Below, piece after piece: positions 52,151-60,420 of a DNA stretch of 64,000 nucleotides. This DNA comes from CAVROP01 sp050008495. Lineage in GTDB: Bacteria > Acidobacteriota > Terriglobia > UBA7540. A program made the position numbers and the translations under genes. The notes beneath the pieces are model-generated. The model was given only the letters and a program-made list of their open reading frames with translations. It had not been told where the DNA came from and searched no databases. Where the stretch lies: the NCBI GenBank assembly GCA_050008495.1, contig JBEKMN010000007.1, positions 1 through 64,000 of the forward strand, written 5' to 3'. Each line of letters starts with the position of its first letter. Position 1 is the stretch's first letter.

Positions 52151-53848
52151 TCACTTCAGTCTCACCCCGTGGACCTCGGCGAGGAGCTTTACCGACCGCG
52201 CAACTTCTTCATCGGTTCGTTCCTGCGACCATAGGAGTTCGGAAGCCATCACCTCCGCCAGTTCCTCTAAGAGGGCAAGGCTCAACTGGCCTAATAGCGC
52301 CATGATTGTTCGTCTGAGGATGAGGTCATCCAGATGCACAATGCGCTCCTGGGAAGCCAGGAATTGAATTTCCCGCCGGCTGAATTCAGGCAGCCAACGC
52401 AACGGCGGGTCAGGCGCCGCTAGCGTGTAATGCGCGACATCTTCCGCGCGATTCCCATACCGATCCAGTAATGCCGCCAAACGCTCCGCAGGCAAGTGGG
52501 TCCTTTCTGCAACAGCGGACAGCCATGCACTCTTTTGCGCTGCCGTGGTTGGGTAGTTCTTGCCGCCGCCGATGGGTAAGCCGACTGAACTTGCCGATCG
52601 TGGTCTTGCCAGTTGTTTCAGTATCTTGTCCGCCACTTGCTCGCCAAACGCGCGGAAGGTGGTCCACTTCCCGCCAATCAAAGAATATACGGGAAAGTCG
52701 ATCCCATTCCCCGCCGGGAGAACTTCGCAGCTATGATCGCGACTGATTTCGCCAGGAGTGAAGGAATCACTGCGAGGCAGCGGACGTACCCCGCAGAATC
52801 GATAGACGATGTGGGACCGGTCCAGCGGGGGGGACAGGGTGGGGAAAACCTGGCGAACGGATTCCAGGATGTAGTCCACCTCATCTTCCTCGCAAAAGGC
52901 GTTCTCGGGGTCCGAAACAGGGATATCGGTCGAGCCCGCGATAACCTTCCCGTAGACAGGGTAGAAAATGCAAATACGCCCGTCTGCATTGGCAAAATAG
53001 AGCATCTGGCCCCGGGTTGCCGCCAGCAAATCGGGATGATCGAGCACCAGGTGCGAGCCCTTGGTGCCACCGATGTATTGAGTCCGCTGCCCAAGACATC
53101 GATTGGTGAAATCGATCCAGGCCGCGGTCGCATTGACTACGATCCTGGGCTTGACTTCCAATCTCTCGCCCGAAATCTCATCCTGCAAGACGACCTTATT
53201 CCCGTTGGCTCCCTCGAGGCATACGTAATTCAGGGCGCGCGCGGTTGAGCTTAGCTTCTCGGCGTCCAAGACCAGTTCCAGGCAGAGGCGTTCGGGGTAA
53301 CTGATCCAGGCGTCGTAGTAAGTTGCCGTGCAGACGAGGTCACGGTGAAACTGGGGACGCTCGGCCAGGGCGGCATCTCGGGACTTGAACTGGTGAGCGG
53401 GTAGAACCGGGTGCTCTCCTGCCAGGAGGTCGTATAAAGACAGTCCGATTCTGCAAAGCAACGCGCCCCTGCCCCTTGGCCGCACCTTAAGACCCAGAAA
53501 CCTCGCGGGGGCTGAAATCAGGCCCTCGGTCCAACTGAAGATGGGAATGGTAGTGGGGAGAGGTCTCACATAATGCGGGGCGTTAACGAGCAGCCGATTT
53601 CGCTCGCGGAGGGATTCCCTGACCAGCCGGAATTCGCCGTTCTCGAGATATCGGAGCCCGCCGTGAATGATACGCGTGGAGGCGGAACTGGCGCCGGAGC
53701 AGAAATCGGATTTCTCCACCAGAAGCACATCCACATTTTCCAGCGCCAATTCACGAAGCAAACCAGCGCCGTTAATTCCGCCGCCCACGATGAGTACCGA
53801 AACCTCCGGCTGGAACCGAATAGCCGCAAGCCGTTCTTCTCTGGTCAT
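52151..53848 (-). CDS. glpD: FAD-dependent glycerol-3-phosphate dehydrogenase
   Basis: A 565-residue membrane-associated flavoprotein. ATG 53846-53848 is four bases after the stop of the upstream small gene. Features: FAD loop VLIVGGGINGAGLLRELAL, EKSDFCSGASSASTRIIHG, HGGLRYLENGEF, GTKGSHLVLDHP, STDIPVSDPENAFCEEDE, RFCGVRPLP, YSLIGGKWTTFRAFGEQ and a C-terminal helical domain. It oxidises glycerol-3-phosphate to dihydroxyacetone phosphate and feeds electrons to quinone. It is about the family's usual length. The upstream partner is a small membrane protein with a zinc-ribbon end. Confidence 0.92.
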   Translation of the reverse strand: MTREERLAAIRFQPEVSVLIVGGGINGAGLLRELALENVDVLLVEKSDFCSGASSASTRIIHGGLRYLENGEFRLVRESLRERNRLLVNAPHYVRPLPTTIPIFSWTEGLISAPARFLGLKVRPRGRGALLCRIGLSLYDLLAGEHPVLPAHQFKSRDAALAERPQFHRDLVCTATYYDAWISYPERLCLELVLDAEKLSSTARALNYVCLEGANGNKVVLQDEISGERLEVKPRIVVNATAAWIDFTNRCLGQRTQYIGGTKGSHLVLDHPDLLAATRGQMLYFANADGRICIFYPVYGKVIAGSTDIPVSDPENAFCEEDEVDYILESVRQVFPTLSPPLDRSHIVYRFCGVRPLPRSDSFTPGEISRDHSCEVLPAGNGIDFPVYSLIGGKWTTFRAFGEQVADKILKQLARPRSASSVGLPIGGGKNYPTTAAQKSAWLSAVAERTHLPAERLAALLDRYGNRAEDVAHYTLAAPDPPLRWLPEFSRREIQFLASQERIVHLDDLILRRTIMALLGQLSLALLEELAEVMASELLWSQERTDEEVARSVKLLAEVHGVRLK

Positions 53849-53852
53849 TCCG

Positions 53853-54035
53853 TTACCGATCCTGAGGCGGGCGGATGATCTCCCCGCACTTTCGGCAGCG
53901 TTCACGCCGCCGCGCGTTCAGAGTGCGGCAGGCTGGACAAACGACGTACATGGCGCGCGCGAAGAGATGTGTAAGCACCCACGCGCCTCCGAGAATAGCG
54001 GCGGCGAGGGCGACGTTGAGCAGCGTGGAAGTCAT
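53853..54035 (-). CDS. Small membrane protein with a C-terminal zinc ribbon
   Basis: A 60-residue protein from ATG 54033-54035: one membrane helix (LLNVALAAAILGGAWVLTHLFA), then two CxxC pairs (VCPACR and CRKCGE) spaced for one zinc. The stop is four bases before glpD, so they are probably co-expressed. Function unknown; similar tiny zinc-ribbon membrane proteins are common and often unannotated. Confidence 0.72.
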   Translation of the reverse strand: MTSTLLNVALAAAILGGAWVLTHLFARAMYVVCPACRTLNARRRERCRKCGEIIRPPQDR

Positions 54036-54043
54036 ACAAAAGC

Positions 54044-54199
54044 AGTGACGAGTGACAAGTGACGAGTGACGAGCCGGACAAGCCATCAGCTCTCAGCAAG
54101 TCGCACGGCTACCTGTGTCTGAGAGCTAGATTCTGGCGACTCTCTCATCACTGGTCATAGTTCTCGCGGCTCGTCACTCGTCACTTGTCACTCGTCACT
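54044..54199. repeat. 32-base perfect inverted repeat made of GTGACGA units
   Basis: Arms 54044-54075 and 54168-54199 are exact inverted copies built of tandem AGTGACGAGTGAC units. The right arm overlaps the end of the aldolase gene and supplies its last five codons (GVTSDK) and TGA. The 92-base centre has no gene but contains an imperfect inner palindrome (CAGCTCTCAG...CTGAGAGCT). Confidence 0.85.
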
Positions 54200-54849
54200 C
54201 CCCTTGCGGAGCGGACAGCCTCGATGAACTTACGGGCATTCGCAACCACGGCGTCCAGTTTGCCCTCTCGGAGGACTTTCACATTCACCAGCTCTCCCCC
54301 AACTGCCACTGCCGCCGCTCCGGCCTTAATGAACTCCGGCGTGGTCTCGAGATTGACTCCGCCCGTGGGAACAAAGTCGATTTGTGGGAAGGGGCCCTTC
54401 AGAGCCTTGATGTACGCCGGGCCACCCACGGGTCCGCAGGGAAAGATCTTCACCATGTCGGCGCCCGCCTGCCACGCGGCAACGACTTCAGTGGGTGTGA
54501 GCGCGCCAGGAAAACACGCCTTGCTGTACCGGCGCGCCACTTCGATGACCTGGAGATTGAGAGACGGGGTGACGATGAACTCCGCCCCCGCCAGCAGTGC
54601 CGCCCGGCAGCTTTCGGAATCGAGGATCGTTCCCGCGCCGAGGAGTACCTTGTCCCCGAACTTCTCCGCCACGCGTTCCATCACATGGAGGGCATTGGGA
54701 ACTGTCATGGTAATCTCGGCGATGCCGATCCCGCCCTCGATAATGGCCTCGGCAGCGCGCAGAGCGTCTTCGGGCGAGGGCGCGCGAACGATGGGAACCA
54801 GACCGACGTCACGAATCAGCGTTAGAGTTTTCTCTCGAGTCCAAGACAT
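54181..54849 (-). CDS. eda: 2-keto-3-deoxy-acid aldolase (KDPG/KHG aldolase family)
   Basis: A 222-residue class I aldolase: IVRAPSPEDALRAAEAIIEGG, catalytic Glu in AEITMTVPNA, VLLGAGTILD, EFIVTPSLNLQVIE, FPGALTPTEVVAAW, Schiff-base lysine in DMVKIFPCGPVGGPAYIKAL and PTGGVNLE. It cleaves 2-keto-3-deoxy(-6-phospho) sugar acids to pyruvate and an aldehyde. With the kinase 154 bases upstream it forms the KDG to KDPG to pyruvate branch used for galacturonate or gluconate. A relaxed form could take 2-keto-3-deoxyrhamnonate. The C-terminus is repeat-encoded. GAGAGG precedes the ATG. Confidence 0.9.
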   Translation of the reverse strand: MSWTREKTLTLIRDVGLVPIVRAPSPEDALRAAEAIIEGGIGIAEITMTVPNALHVMERVAEKFGDKVLLGAGTILDSESCRAALLAGAEFIVTPSLNLQVIEVARRYSKACFPGALTPTEVVAAWQAGADMVKIFPCGPVGGPAYIKALKGPFPQIDFVPTGGVNLETTPEFIKAGAAAVAVGGELVNVKVLREGKLDAVVANARKFIEAVRSARGVTSDK

Positions 54850-54908
54850 GTAAACCTCTCAGGTTTAGGGGCCGGGTGCTAGGGAATTGGAACGAGCCAC
54901 CAAGTGAA

Positions 54909-54955
54909 GAATGGTGAATAGTGAATTGTGAATGACTATTCACTATTCACCATTC
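54909..54955. repeat. 17-base inverted repeat of GAATGGTGAATAGTGAA
   Basis: Perfect inverted arms at 54909-54925 and 54939-54955, between the aldolase and kinase genes. A degenerate unpaired copy (TTCACTTTTCACCATTC) is at 57542-57558, upstream of the fadN-like gene. Confidence 0.75.
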
Positions 54956-55003
54956 ACTATTCAGGCTCGTACTCCCCAATCGCTGGACCGCAGCCCCAAA
55001 GTT

Positions 55004-56032
55004 CTACCGCGCCACCCTCAAGCTCGCTCCCTTCAGCAGATTCTCCACTTCCTGAAGTGTAGCCCAGTTGAAATCGCCGGGTATGGAATGCTTGAGGGCG
55101 CTGAAAGCATTTCCGTAACGGACCGCATCGGCGTAAGATTTTTTCGTCAGGCAGCCGTAAATGAAACCGGCGCTGAAAGAGTCGCCTCCGCCCAAGCGGT
55201 CCACGATTTCCAGTTCGTACTTGACGTCGTCAAAGTACTGGCCGTCGGCGTAGGCTACAGCCGTCCAAGTGTTACGCCACACCAGCGGGTTTTCCCGCAA
55301 GGTAATGGCCACAGCCTTGAACTTGAATTTCTCCTGGAGCCGCCGAGCTACATCCTTGTAGGTTTCGCGGGAAACCTGCGCGAAGCCCTTGTCATCAGCG
55401 TCGCCGGAGGCGGTAATCTTGAAGACGACCTTGGTGTCTTCCTCCGTGGTCATCAGTACGTCCACATACTCCATCATCGGCTCTTGGCTAGCTTGAGCCT
55501 TGTCGGGCGTCCAGAGCTTCCCACGATAATTCAAGTCGTAGCTCACGGTGGCGCCAGCGCGCTTGGCTGCTTTCAAGGCCTCGAGGGTGACTGCGGCCGC
55601 CGAATCGCTTAGTGCCGGCGTGATGCCGCTGGTGTGAAACCACTTCGCACCCTGAAACACTTTCTCCCAATTGATCTCGCCCGGCTTCACCAAGCTGATG
55701 GCGGACTGCGCCCGATCGTAGAGAACCGAACTGGCACGAGGCGCCGCGCCGAACTCGAGGAAGTAAAGCCCCATCCTTCCGTCCGCGCTCCAAACCAGGT
55801 TGGAAGTGTCCACCCCGGCTTGCCGGGCCCTGTTTTCCATCAGCTTTCCCAGCGGGTTCTTGGGGAGGCGCGAAACCCAGGTGCTTCGCAGACCCAATCG
55901 GCTTACACCTACAGCCACGTTCAGTTCGCCGCCACCCACGCGCACGTCCAGAGAATTGGCCTGCTCGAATCTTTCGAAATGCGGCGGCGAGAGGCGAATC
56001 ATCGCTTCGCCAAAAGTCACAACATCAAACAT
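55004..56032 (-). CDS. kdgK: PfkB-family sugar kinase, probable 2-keto-3-deoxygluconate kinase
   Basis: A 342-residue kinase. Several starts are close together (GTG 56044, ATG 56035, ATG 56032); the last is best spaced from GAGG. N-terminal VTFGEAMIRLSPP and RVGGGELNVAVGVSRLG are the substrate-side PfkB motifs, FHTSGITPALSD and SYDLNYRGKLW follow, and IVDRLGGGDSFSAGF holds the catalytic aspartate. The FGEAMIRLSPP and LNYRGKLW patterns are typical of KDG kinases. It would phosphorylate 2-keto-3-deoxygluconate for the aldolase gene downstream on the same strand. Confidence 0.88.
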   Translation of the reverse strand: MFDVVTFGEAMIRLSPPHFERFEQANSLDVRVGGGELNVAVGVSRLGLRSTWVSRLPKNPLGKLMENRARQAGVDTSNLVWSADGRMGLYFLEFGAAPRASSVLYDRAQSAISLVKPGEINWEKVFQGAKWFHTSGITPALSDSAAAVTLEALKAAKRAGATVSYDLNYRGKLWTPDKAQASQEPMMEYVDVLMTTEEDTKVVFKITASGDADDKGFAQVSRETYKDVARRLQEKFKFKAVAITLRENPLVWRNTWTAVAYADGQYFDDVKYELEIVDRLGGGDSFSAGFIYGCLTKKSYADAVRYGNAFSALKHSIPGDFNWATLQEVENLLKGASLRVAR

Positions 56033-56929
56033 CATGCACCTCACGATACTCTGGGGCTCATTGTGATGCGGGAAAGCAGTTCGACTCGCGCCATCTCCGC
56101 TGGTTTCTCGTCTCCCGCATTATACAGCCAGGAACTGGCAATCCCGAGTGAATCACGCCAATCCGTGGTTAACGTGCAGCGGCCCGGCCGGAGATTAACC
56201 CGGCGCCGATGCAGGTCCCGAGTTTGTCTAGCCGACTATTTGTCACTTTCACGGCATCGCTCCGGGAGTTGCAAGTCCTGAGTTCCTATTCGCAAAATGT
56301 GCCGTGCTTTGCTCCTTTTGGAGTCAGATTGATGCGAATTCGAGCACAAAACGCGCATAATTTGCAGCATTGAAAAAAGTGATGTCCTTTGTTTTCAAGT
56401 AGTTCTTAGTTTCGTTCCCGCGATTTTCGTATTTTCTCGCAGTCCCCTGGATTCCCCCTCCGGGCCGGTTTCGCCCCCGGACGCGCTTCCGGTTCGCGGC
56501 CTTCGCCAAAACGTGTGAGGTGTCAGAGAGCTCGAATTCTACGCACGATGCGCCCATTCCAGCATTCAACTGCGGCTCATTTTGAGTTCGTTTTAGTTCG
56601 TTTTGCATATGCCTTACTGTGTTTTCAATAACATACTGGCTTCGTTCGTATTATTTTTTGTTTTTTCCGGACCCCGTTCTTCCCGAGTGCCGGGACTATT
56701 GCGTTTTTCCTCGCGGTCCGAAGCCCGTCCACGACAATGTGTCCGCAAAATGACCACAATTATAGGCTACCATATGCCCCTGGGTTTGTCAAGTGAAAAA
56801 TGCAAAACCAACGAAGCGTGGCGTAAATTTGTCTGTGTAAAAGCAAGGAGGGCGTAGGCTGGTGGCCGCTGCTTCCCCTGACACGTTTCTGCCCCAGCCA
56901 GGAACAAGCCCTCTCATGACGATATCGTT
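56033..56929. other. Gene-free interval carrying inverted copies of the LLKTKD repeat
   Basis: No real gene in about 900 bases. Minus-strand copies of the A-rich repeat are at about 56577-56670 (42-base exact match with the copy at 22035-22076) and 56345-56400 (peptide NETKNYLKTKD). A minus-strand frame (56324-56608) spans from one to the other but has no start signals. A Cys/His-free AT-rich stretch follows to 56860. Confidence 0.55.
56345..56670 (-). repeat. Two inverted copies of the dispersed LLKTKD repeat
   Basis: Copy 56577-56670 reads NEASMLLKTQ then stop, with the same flanking CAAAACGAAC-AAAACGAACTCAA as the copy at 22023-22113. Copy 56345-56400 is more diverged (GGGAACGAAACT...TTGAAAACAAAGGAC). 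Orientation is opposite to the 22-kb cluster. Confidence 0.75.
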
Positions 56930-57337
56930 TCAAAACCAGGTGCTGGCCTTGTAGCGGCGATATTCGTCGCCGAACGCTTCCTCCAGAACCTTGCCTTCCT
57001 TTTTTGCGCGCAGGATTTGCAAAGGGTAGATAAGAAGAAAGCATATTAACGGAATGAGTCTGCCCCAGGCGATAAACAGACCGAGGAAGGCTATTCCGCG
57101 GAAGAGATAGATGGGATTCCGGAATTTAGAATAGAGGCCTGTGGTCACCAGCCTCGTGGCCCGCGCCCGGATGCTGAAGGACCGCCCGAGCTGAACTCGC
57201 GCAACGATGGACAGGGCAAAACCGGCAAGTGCTATCCCCAGGCCGATGAGGTACTGAGTGCTCCACGGTTTATGGATGCCCACATACGCACCGAAAGCAA
57301 CAAAGATGCAGATATCGGTCCAGTACAGTATCTTCAC
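56930..57337 (-). CDS. Small membrane methyltransferase (isoprenylcysteine/phospholipid methyltransferase family)
   Basis: A 135-residue integral membrane protein starting at GTG 57335-57337, with AGGAG six bases upstream. It has about four membrane helices (WTDICIFVAFGAYVGI, YLIGLGIALAGFALSIVA, LFRGIAFLGLFIAWG, LIPLICFLLIYPLQIL) and the family's SAM-site motifs: GLYSKFRNPIYLF and, after the last helix, KEGKVLEEAFGDEYRRYK. Members methylate small lipids, thiols or isoprenoid carboxylates. It is on the short side for the family. No operon partner is evident. Confidence 0.82.
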   Translation of the reverse strand: MKILYWTDICIFVAFGAYVGIHKPWSTQYLIGLGIALAGFALSIVARVQLGRSFSIRARATRLVTTGLYSKFRNPIYLFRGIAFLGLFIAWGRLIPLICFLLIYPLQILRAKKEGKVLEEAFGDEYRRYKASTWF

Positions 57338-57391
57338 GAGTCGCTCCTAGTGCCGCGTTACGCAAATAGGTGAAACACGCCGGCCGTATGC

Positions 57392-57474
57392 TGTCATGCT
57401 GAGCGAAGCGAAGCATCCCCGCAGTTTCGCGGAGAAAACAACTGCAGAGACCCTTCGCTACGCTCAGGGTGACA
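57392..57474. repeat. Diverged copy of the TGTCATCCTGAGCG hairpin repeat
   Basis: Left arm TGTCATGCTGAGCGAAGCGA and right arm ending CGCTCAGGGTGACA around a centre with CGCAGTTTC and CAACTGCAGAGA. The centre matches the copy at 8609-8704. The arms have several mismatches to each other. Confidence 0.75.
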
Positions 57475-57600
57475 GACCATCGGCTGCTTCACTTTCTTCG
57501 GTAACACATCACTAGAGCTTAGGCAATTCACAATTTACTATTCACTTTTCACCATTCATAATGGATTTTAAGCTTCTTGCCAAAGTCCAGGGGGCCAATC

Positions 57601-60018
57601 GTGCGCGACATCCGCAAAGTGGGAGTGCTGGGGGCCGGCACGATGGGGGCTCGTATCGCCGCCCATCTTGCCAATGCTTCCGTTCCGTCGGTTCTTCTCG
57701 ACATCGTTCCCCGCGAGCTTACACCGGAGGAACAGGCTCAAGGTCTGACGCTCAGCCACACCAGGACCCGCAATCGCTTAGCGCGGGCCGGGCTCGACGC
57801 AGCGCTTAAGTCTCGTCCGGCGGCGTTCTTCGTTCCAGAAGCGGCGAGAATGATCACGCTCGGCAACTTTGAGGACAACTTGGCCTTGCTCAGGGAGTGC
57901 GACTGGATCATCGAGGCGGTGACGGAGGACCTCAGCGTCAAGCGTGGGTTGCTCGAACGGGTGCTGGCAGTCCGTGCGCCGGGGACGGTGGTCAGTTCCA
58001 ACACCTCGGGCATCAGCATCGGCAGTGTCGTCGAAGGTTTCGGCGAGGAAATGCGGCAACATTTTCTGGGCACTCACTTCTTCAATCCTCCACGCTACCT
58101 GAAGTTGCTGGAGATTATTCCCACCCAAGAGACCCTCCCGGGAGTTGTGGAAGCGATCACGCGCTTCGGCGATGCGGTGCTGGGCAAAGGGATCGTCATC
58201 GCAAAGGACACGCCCAATTTCATTGCCAACCGCATCGGCACGTTTACAACCCTGAGAGTTCTCCAAGTCATGCAGGAGGGCGGCTACACGATCGAGGAAA
58301 TCGATACCCTCACCGGCCCCGCCATGGGCTTGCCCAAATCCGCCACTTTCCGGACTCTGGATATCGTGGGCCTCGACGTCATGGGGCACGTCGTCAAGAA
58401 CCTCAGGGAGGCCTTGCCCCAGGATGAACGGCGCGACCTTTTCCAGCTTCCGGGCTTTATGCAACAGATGATGGAGCGCCGCCTGCTAGGCGATAAGACC
58501 GGGCAAGGCTTTTATAAGAAGCTGAAGGGGAAGGACGGCGGGGACGAGAGCGAAATTCTCACGCTCGATTTCAACACCTTTGAGTATCGGGCGCGCCAGA
58601 AGCCCGGTTTCGCTTCGCTCGAGATGGCGCGGAATCTCGAAGATGTCCGCGAACGGGTGGGGATGCTCTGCCAATCGCCCGACCGCGCGGGACAGTTCTA
58701 CCAAAAACTACTTTTCGACACATTCCACTACGCGGCGATGCGCGTGCCGGAGATTTCGGACGACATCATCTCCATTGATAATGCCATGAAGTGGGGGTTC
58801 AACTGGGAGTGCGGCGTCTTTGAGCTCTGCGATGCGGTGGGGATCGAGAAGGCGACTGAGGCCTGGAAGAAGGCCGGTCTGTCGACACCGCTTCTAGTCG
58901 AGAAACTTCTTGCCTCGGGGAAGAAGAGCTTTTATGCGTCATGCGACGGCGCTCCAAGCTATTTCGATTTTCCGAGCGCCACATATCATGAGATTCCTGA
59001 GAGGCCCGGAGTCCTTCTGCTGCCCTCACTCAGAGCCCGCCAGAAGGAAATCAAGCGGAATGCCGGCGCCAGCCTGATCGACCTCGGCGACGGAGTGATC
59101 TGCCTGGAATTCCATTCCAAGATGAACACGATCGGCGCGGACGCCGTGCAGATGGTTCATGCCGGGCTGAAAAGCCTCAACGAGGGCTTTGAAGCCATGG
59201 TGATCGGGAACCAGGCGGCGAATTTCTGCGTGGGCGCGAACTTGATGTTGGTCCTGACGACTATTCAGGAAGGCGAATGGGAGGACCTTTCGAGCGCCGT
59301 GCGCGCCTTTCAAAACGCCAACATGGCCCTCAAATATGCTCCCCAGCCTGTGGTGGCCGCCCCTTTCGGTCTGACTCTGGGAGGTGGAACGGAGATGATT
59401 CTCCACGCCGCGCGAGTACGTGCGGCGGCGGAGACTTATATGGGCCTGGTGGAAGCGGGCGTGGGCCTGATCCCGGCGGGAGGCGGGACTAAAGAGATGC
59501 TGGTGCGCACCATGGACAAGGCGCCCGCGGACCCTGACGCCGACCCCTTCGCATTCGTCAAGGAAGTTTTCATGAATATCGCCATGGGCAAAGTTTCAAC
59601 CAGCGCCGAAGAAGCCCGCAAACTGGGTTACCTTTCCGCGAAGGATTCCATCAGCATGAACCGCGAACGGCAGATTGCAGACGCCAAAGAGTTAGCACTC
59701 GATCTTACGCGTTTGGGGTATCGACCCGGGAAGCCCCGCGAGGACATTCGAGTCCTCGGGCAGGCGGCTTTCGTCAAAATGAAGCTGGGATTGCACTTGA
59801 TGCGTCGCGCTGAGTACATCTCGGATTATGACGTGGTCGTCGCGACGCACTTGGCCAAGGTCTTGTGCGGCGGCGGCGAGTTCACCTCGCCACAACTCGT
59901 TTCAGAGCAGTACCTGCTGGATTTGGAGCGGGAGGCCTTTCTGAGTCTCTGCGGCCAGAAGCAGACCGTGGAGCGCATTCAATATATGCTGAAACGGGGG
60001 AAGCCGCTACGGAATTGA
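57601..60018 (+). CDS. fadN: Bifunctional 3-hydroxyacyl-CoA dehydrogenase/enoyl-CoA hydratase (FadN-like)
   Basis: An 805-residue enzyme. GTG 57601 is chosen for its GGGGG site six bases upstream; an in-frame TTG at 57577 is the alternative. The NAD Rossmann domain comes first (RKVGVLGAGTMGARIAAHLA), then EAVTEDLSVKRGLLERV, SSNTSGISI, catalytic His in GTHFFNPPRYLKLLE, DTPNFIANRIG and a helical dehydrogenase domain. From about residue 480 it continues into a crotonase domain (FHSKMNTIGADAV, GNQAANFCVGANLMLV, PFGLTLGGGTEM). This order (dehydrogenase first) is that of Bacillus FadN rather than E. coli FadB. It performs two steps of beta-oxidation. It heads the operon ending with the acyl-CoA dehydrogenase. 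Confidence 0.92.
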   Translation: MRDIRKVGVLGAGTMGARIAAHLANASVPSVLLDIVPRELTPEEQAQGLTLSHTRTRNRLARAGLDAALKSRPAAFFVPEAARMITLGNFEDNLALLRECDWIIEAVTEDLSVKRGLLERVLAVRAPGTVVSSNTSGISIGSVVEGFGEEMRQHFLGTHFFNPPRYLKLLEIIPTQETLPGVVEAITRFGDAVLGKGIVIAKDTPNFIANRIGTFTTLRVLQVMQEGGYTIEEIDTLTGPAMGLPKSATFRTLDIVGLDVMGHVVKNLREALPQDERRDLFQLPGFMQQMMERRLLGDKTGQGFYKKLKGKDGGDESEILTLDFNTFEYRARQKPGFASLEMARNLEDVRERVGMLCQSPDRAGQFYQKLLFDTFHYAAMRVPEISDDIISIDNAMKWGFNWECGVFELCDAVGIEKATEAWKKAGLSTPLLVEKLLASGKKSFYASCDGAPSYFDFPSATYHEIPERPGVLLLPSLRARQKEIKRNAGASLIDLGDGVICLEFHSKMNTIGADAVQMVHAGLKSLNEGFEAMVIGNQAANFCVGANLMLVLTTIQEGEWEDLSSAVRAFQNANMALKYAPQPVVAAPFGLTLGGGTEMILHAARVRAAAETYMGLVEAGVGLIPAGGGTKEMLVRTMDKAPADPDADPFAFVKEVFMNIAMGKVSTSAEEARKLGYLSAKDSISMNRERQIADAKELALDLTRLGYRPGKPREDIRVLGQAAFVKMKLGLHLMRRAEYISDYDVVVATHLAKVLCGGGEFTSPQLVSEQYLLDLEREAFLSLCGQKQTVERIQYMLKRGKPLRN

Positions 60019-60042
60019 TTTGTGATATGTGATTGGTGATTT

Positions 60043-60420
60043 GTGATTGACAACAAACCGCAGGCGGTTTCCAGTCCGGAGGACCTGAGGCGCAGGACTA
60101 AAGCGTTTGCGTTAAGAGTTATTAAGTTGTTTCGCGCGTTGCCAAAGACAGAAGAAGCGCGAGTCTTAGGTCGGCAGGTTCTGCGCTCGGGAACAGCGGT
60201 AGCGGCCAATTATCGAAGCGCATGCCGGGCCAGGTCGCGCGCTGACTTTATCTCCAAAATAGGAATTACGGTTGAAGAGGCCGACGAAACAGGTTTCTGG
60301 CTAGAGCTGATCGTTGATGCTGGCATCATCAAGAAATCGAAGCTGGAAAGTTTGATGGTAGTGGCGGACGAATTAGTACGAATCTTTCAATCAACGCGGA
60401 CAACCGCGAGGTCACGATGA
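60043..60420 (+). CDS. Four-helix-bundle protein of the 23S rRNA-intervening-sequence type
   Basis: A 125-residue, all-helical protein starting at GTG 60043 inside a TGTGATTTGTGATTG-like repeat. It matches the small four-helix-bundle family found in 23S rRNA intervening sequences and scattered in bacterial genomes: LRRRTKAFALRVIKLFRALP, GRQVLRSGTAVAANYRSACRARSRADFISKIGI (shown here only by its ends) and ETGFWLELIVDAGI. Molecular function is unknown. Its TGA overlaps the thiolase ATG (ATGA, 60417-60420), so translation of the thiolase is coupled to it. It looks like a late insert between two beta-oxidation genes. Confidence 0.85.
   Translation: MIDNKPQAVSSPEDLRRRTKAFALRVIKLFRALPKTEEARVLGRQVLRSGTAVAANYRSACRARSRADFISKIGITVEEADETGFWLELIVDAGIIKKSKLESLMVVADELVRIFQSTRTTARSR

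Noticed and set aside
54181..54853. 222-residue plus-strand frame mirroring the aldolase
   Set aside because: Exact antisense of a well-conserved aldolase gene.
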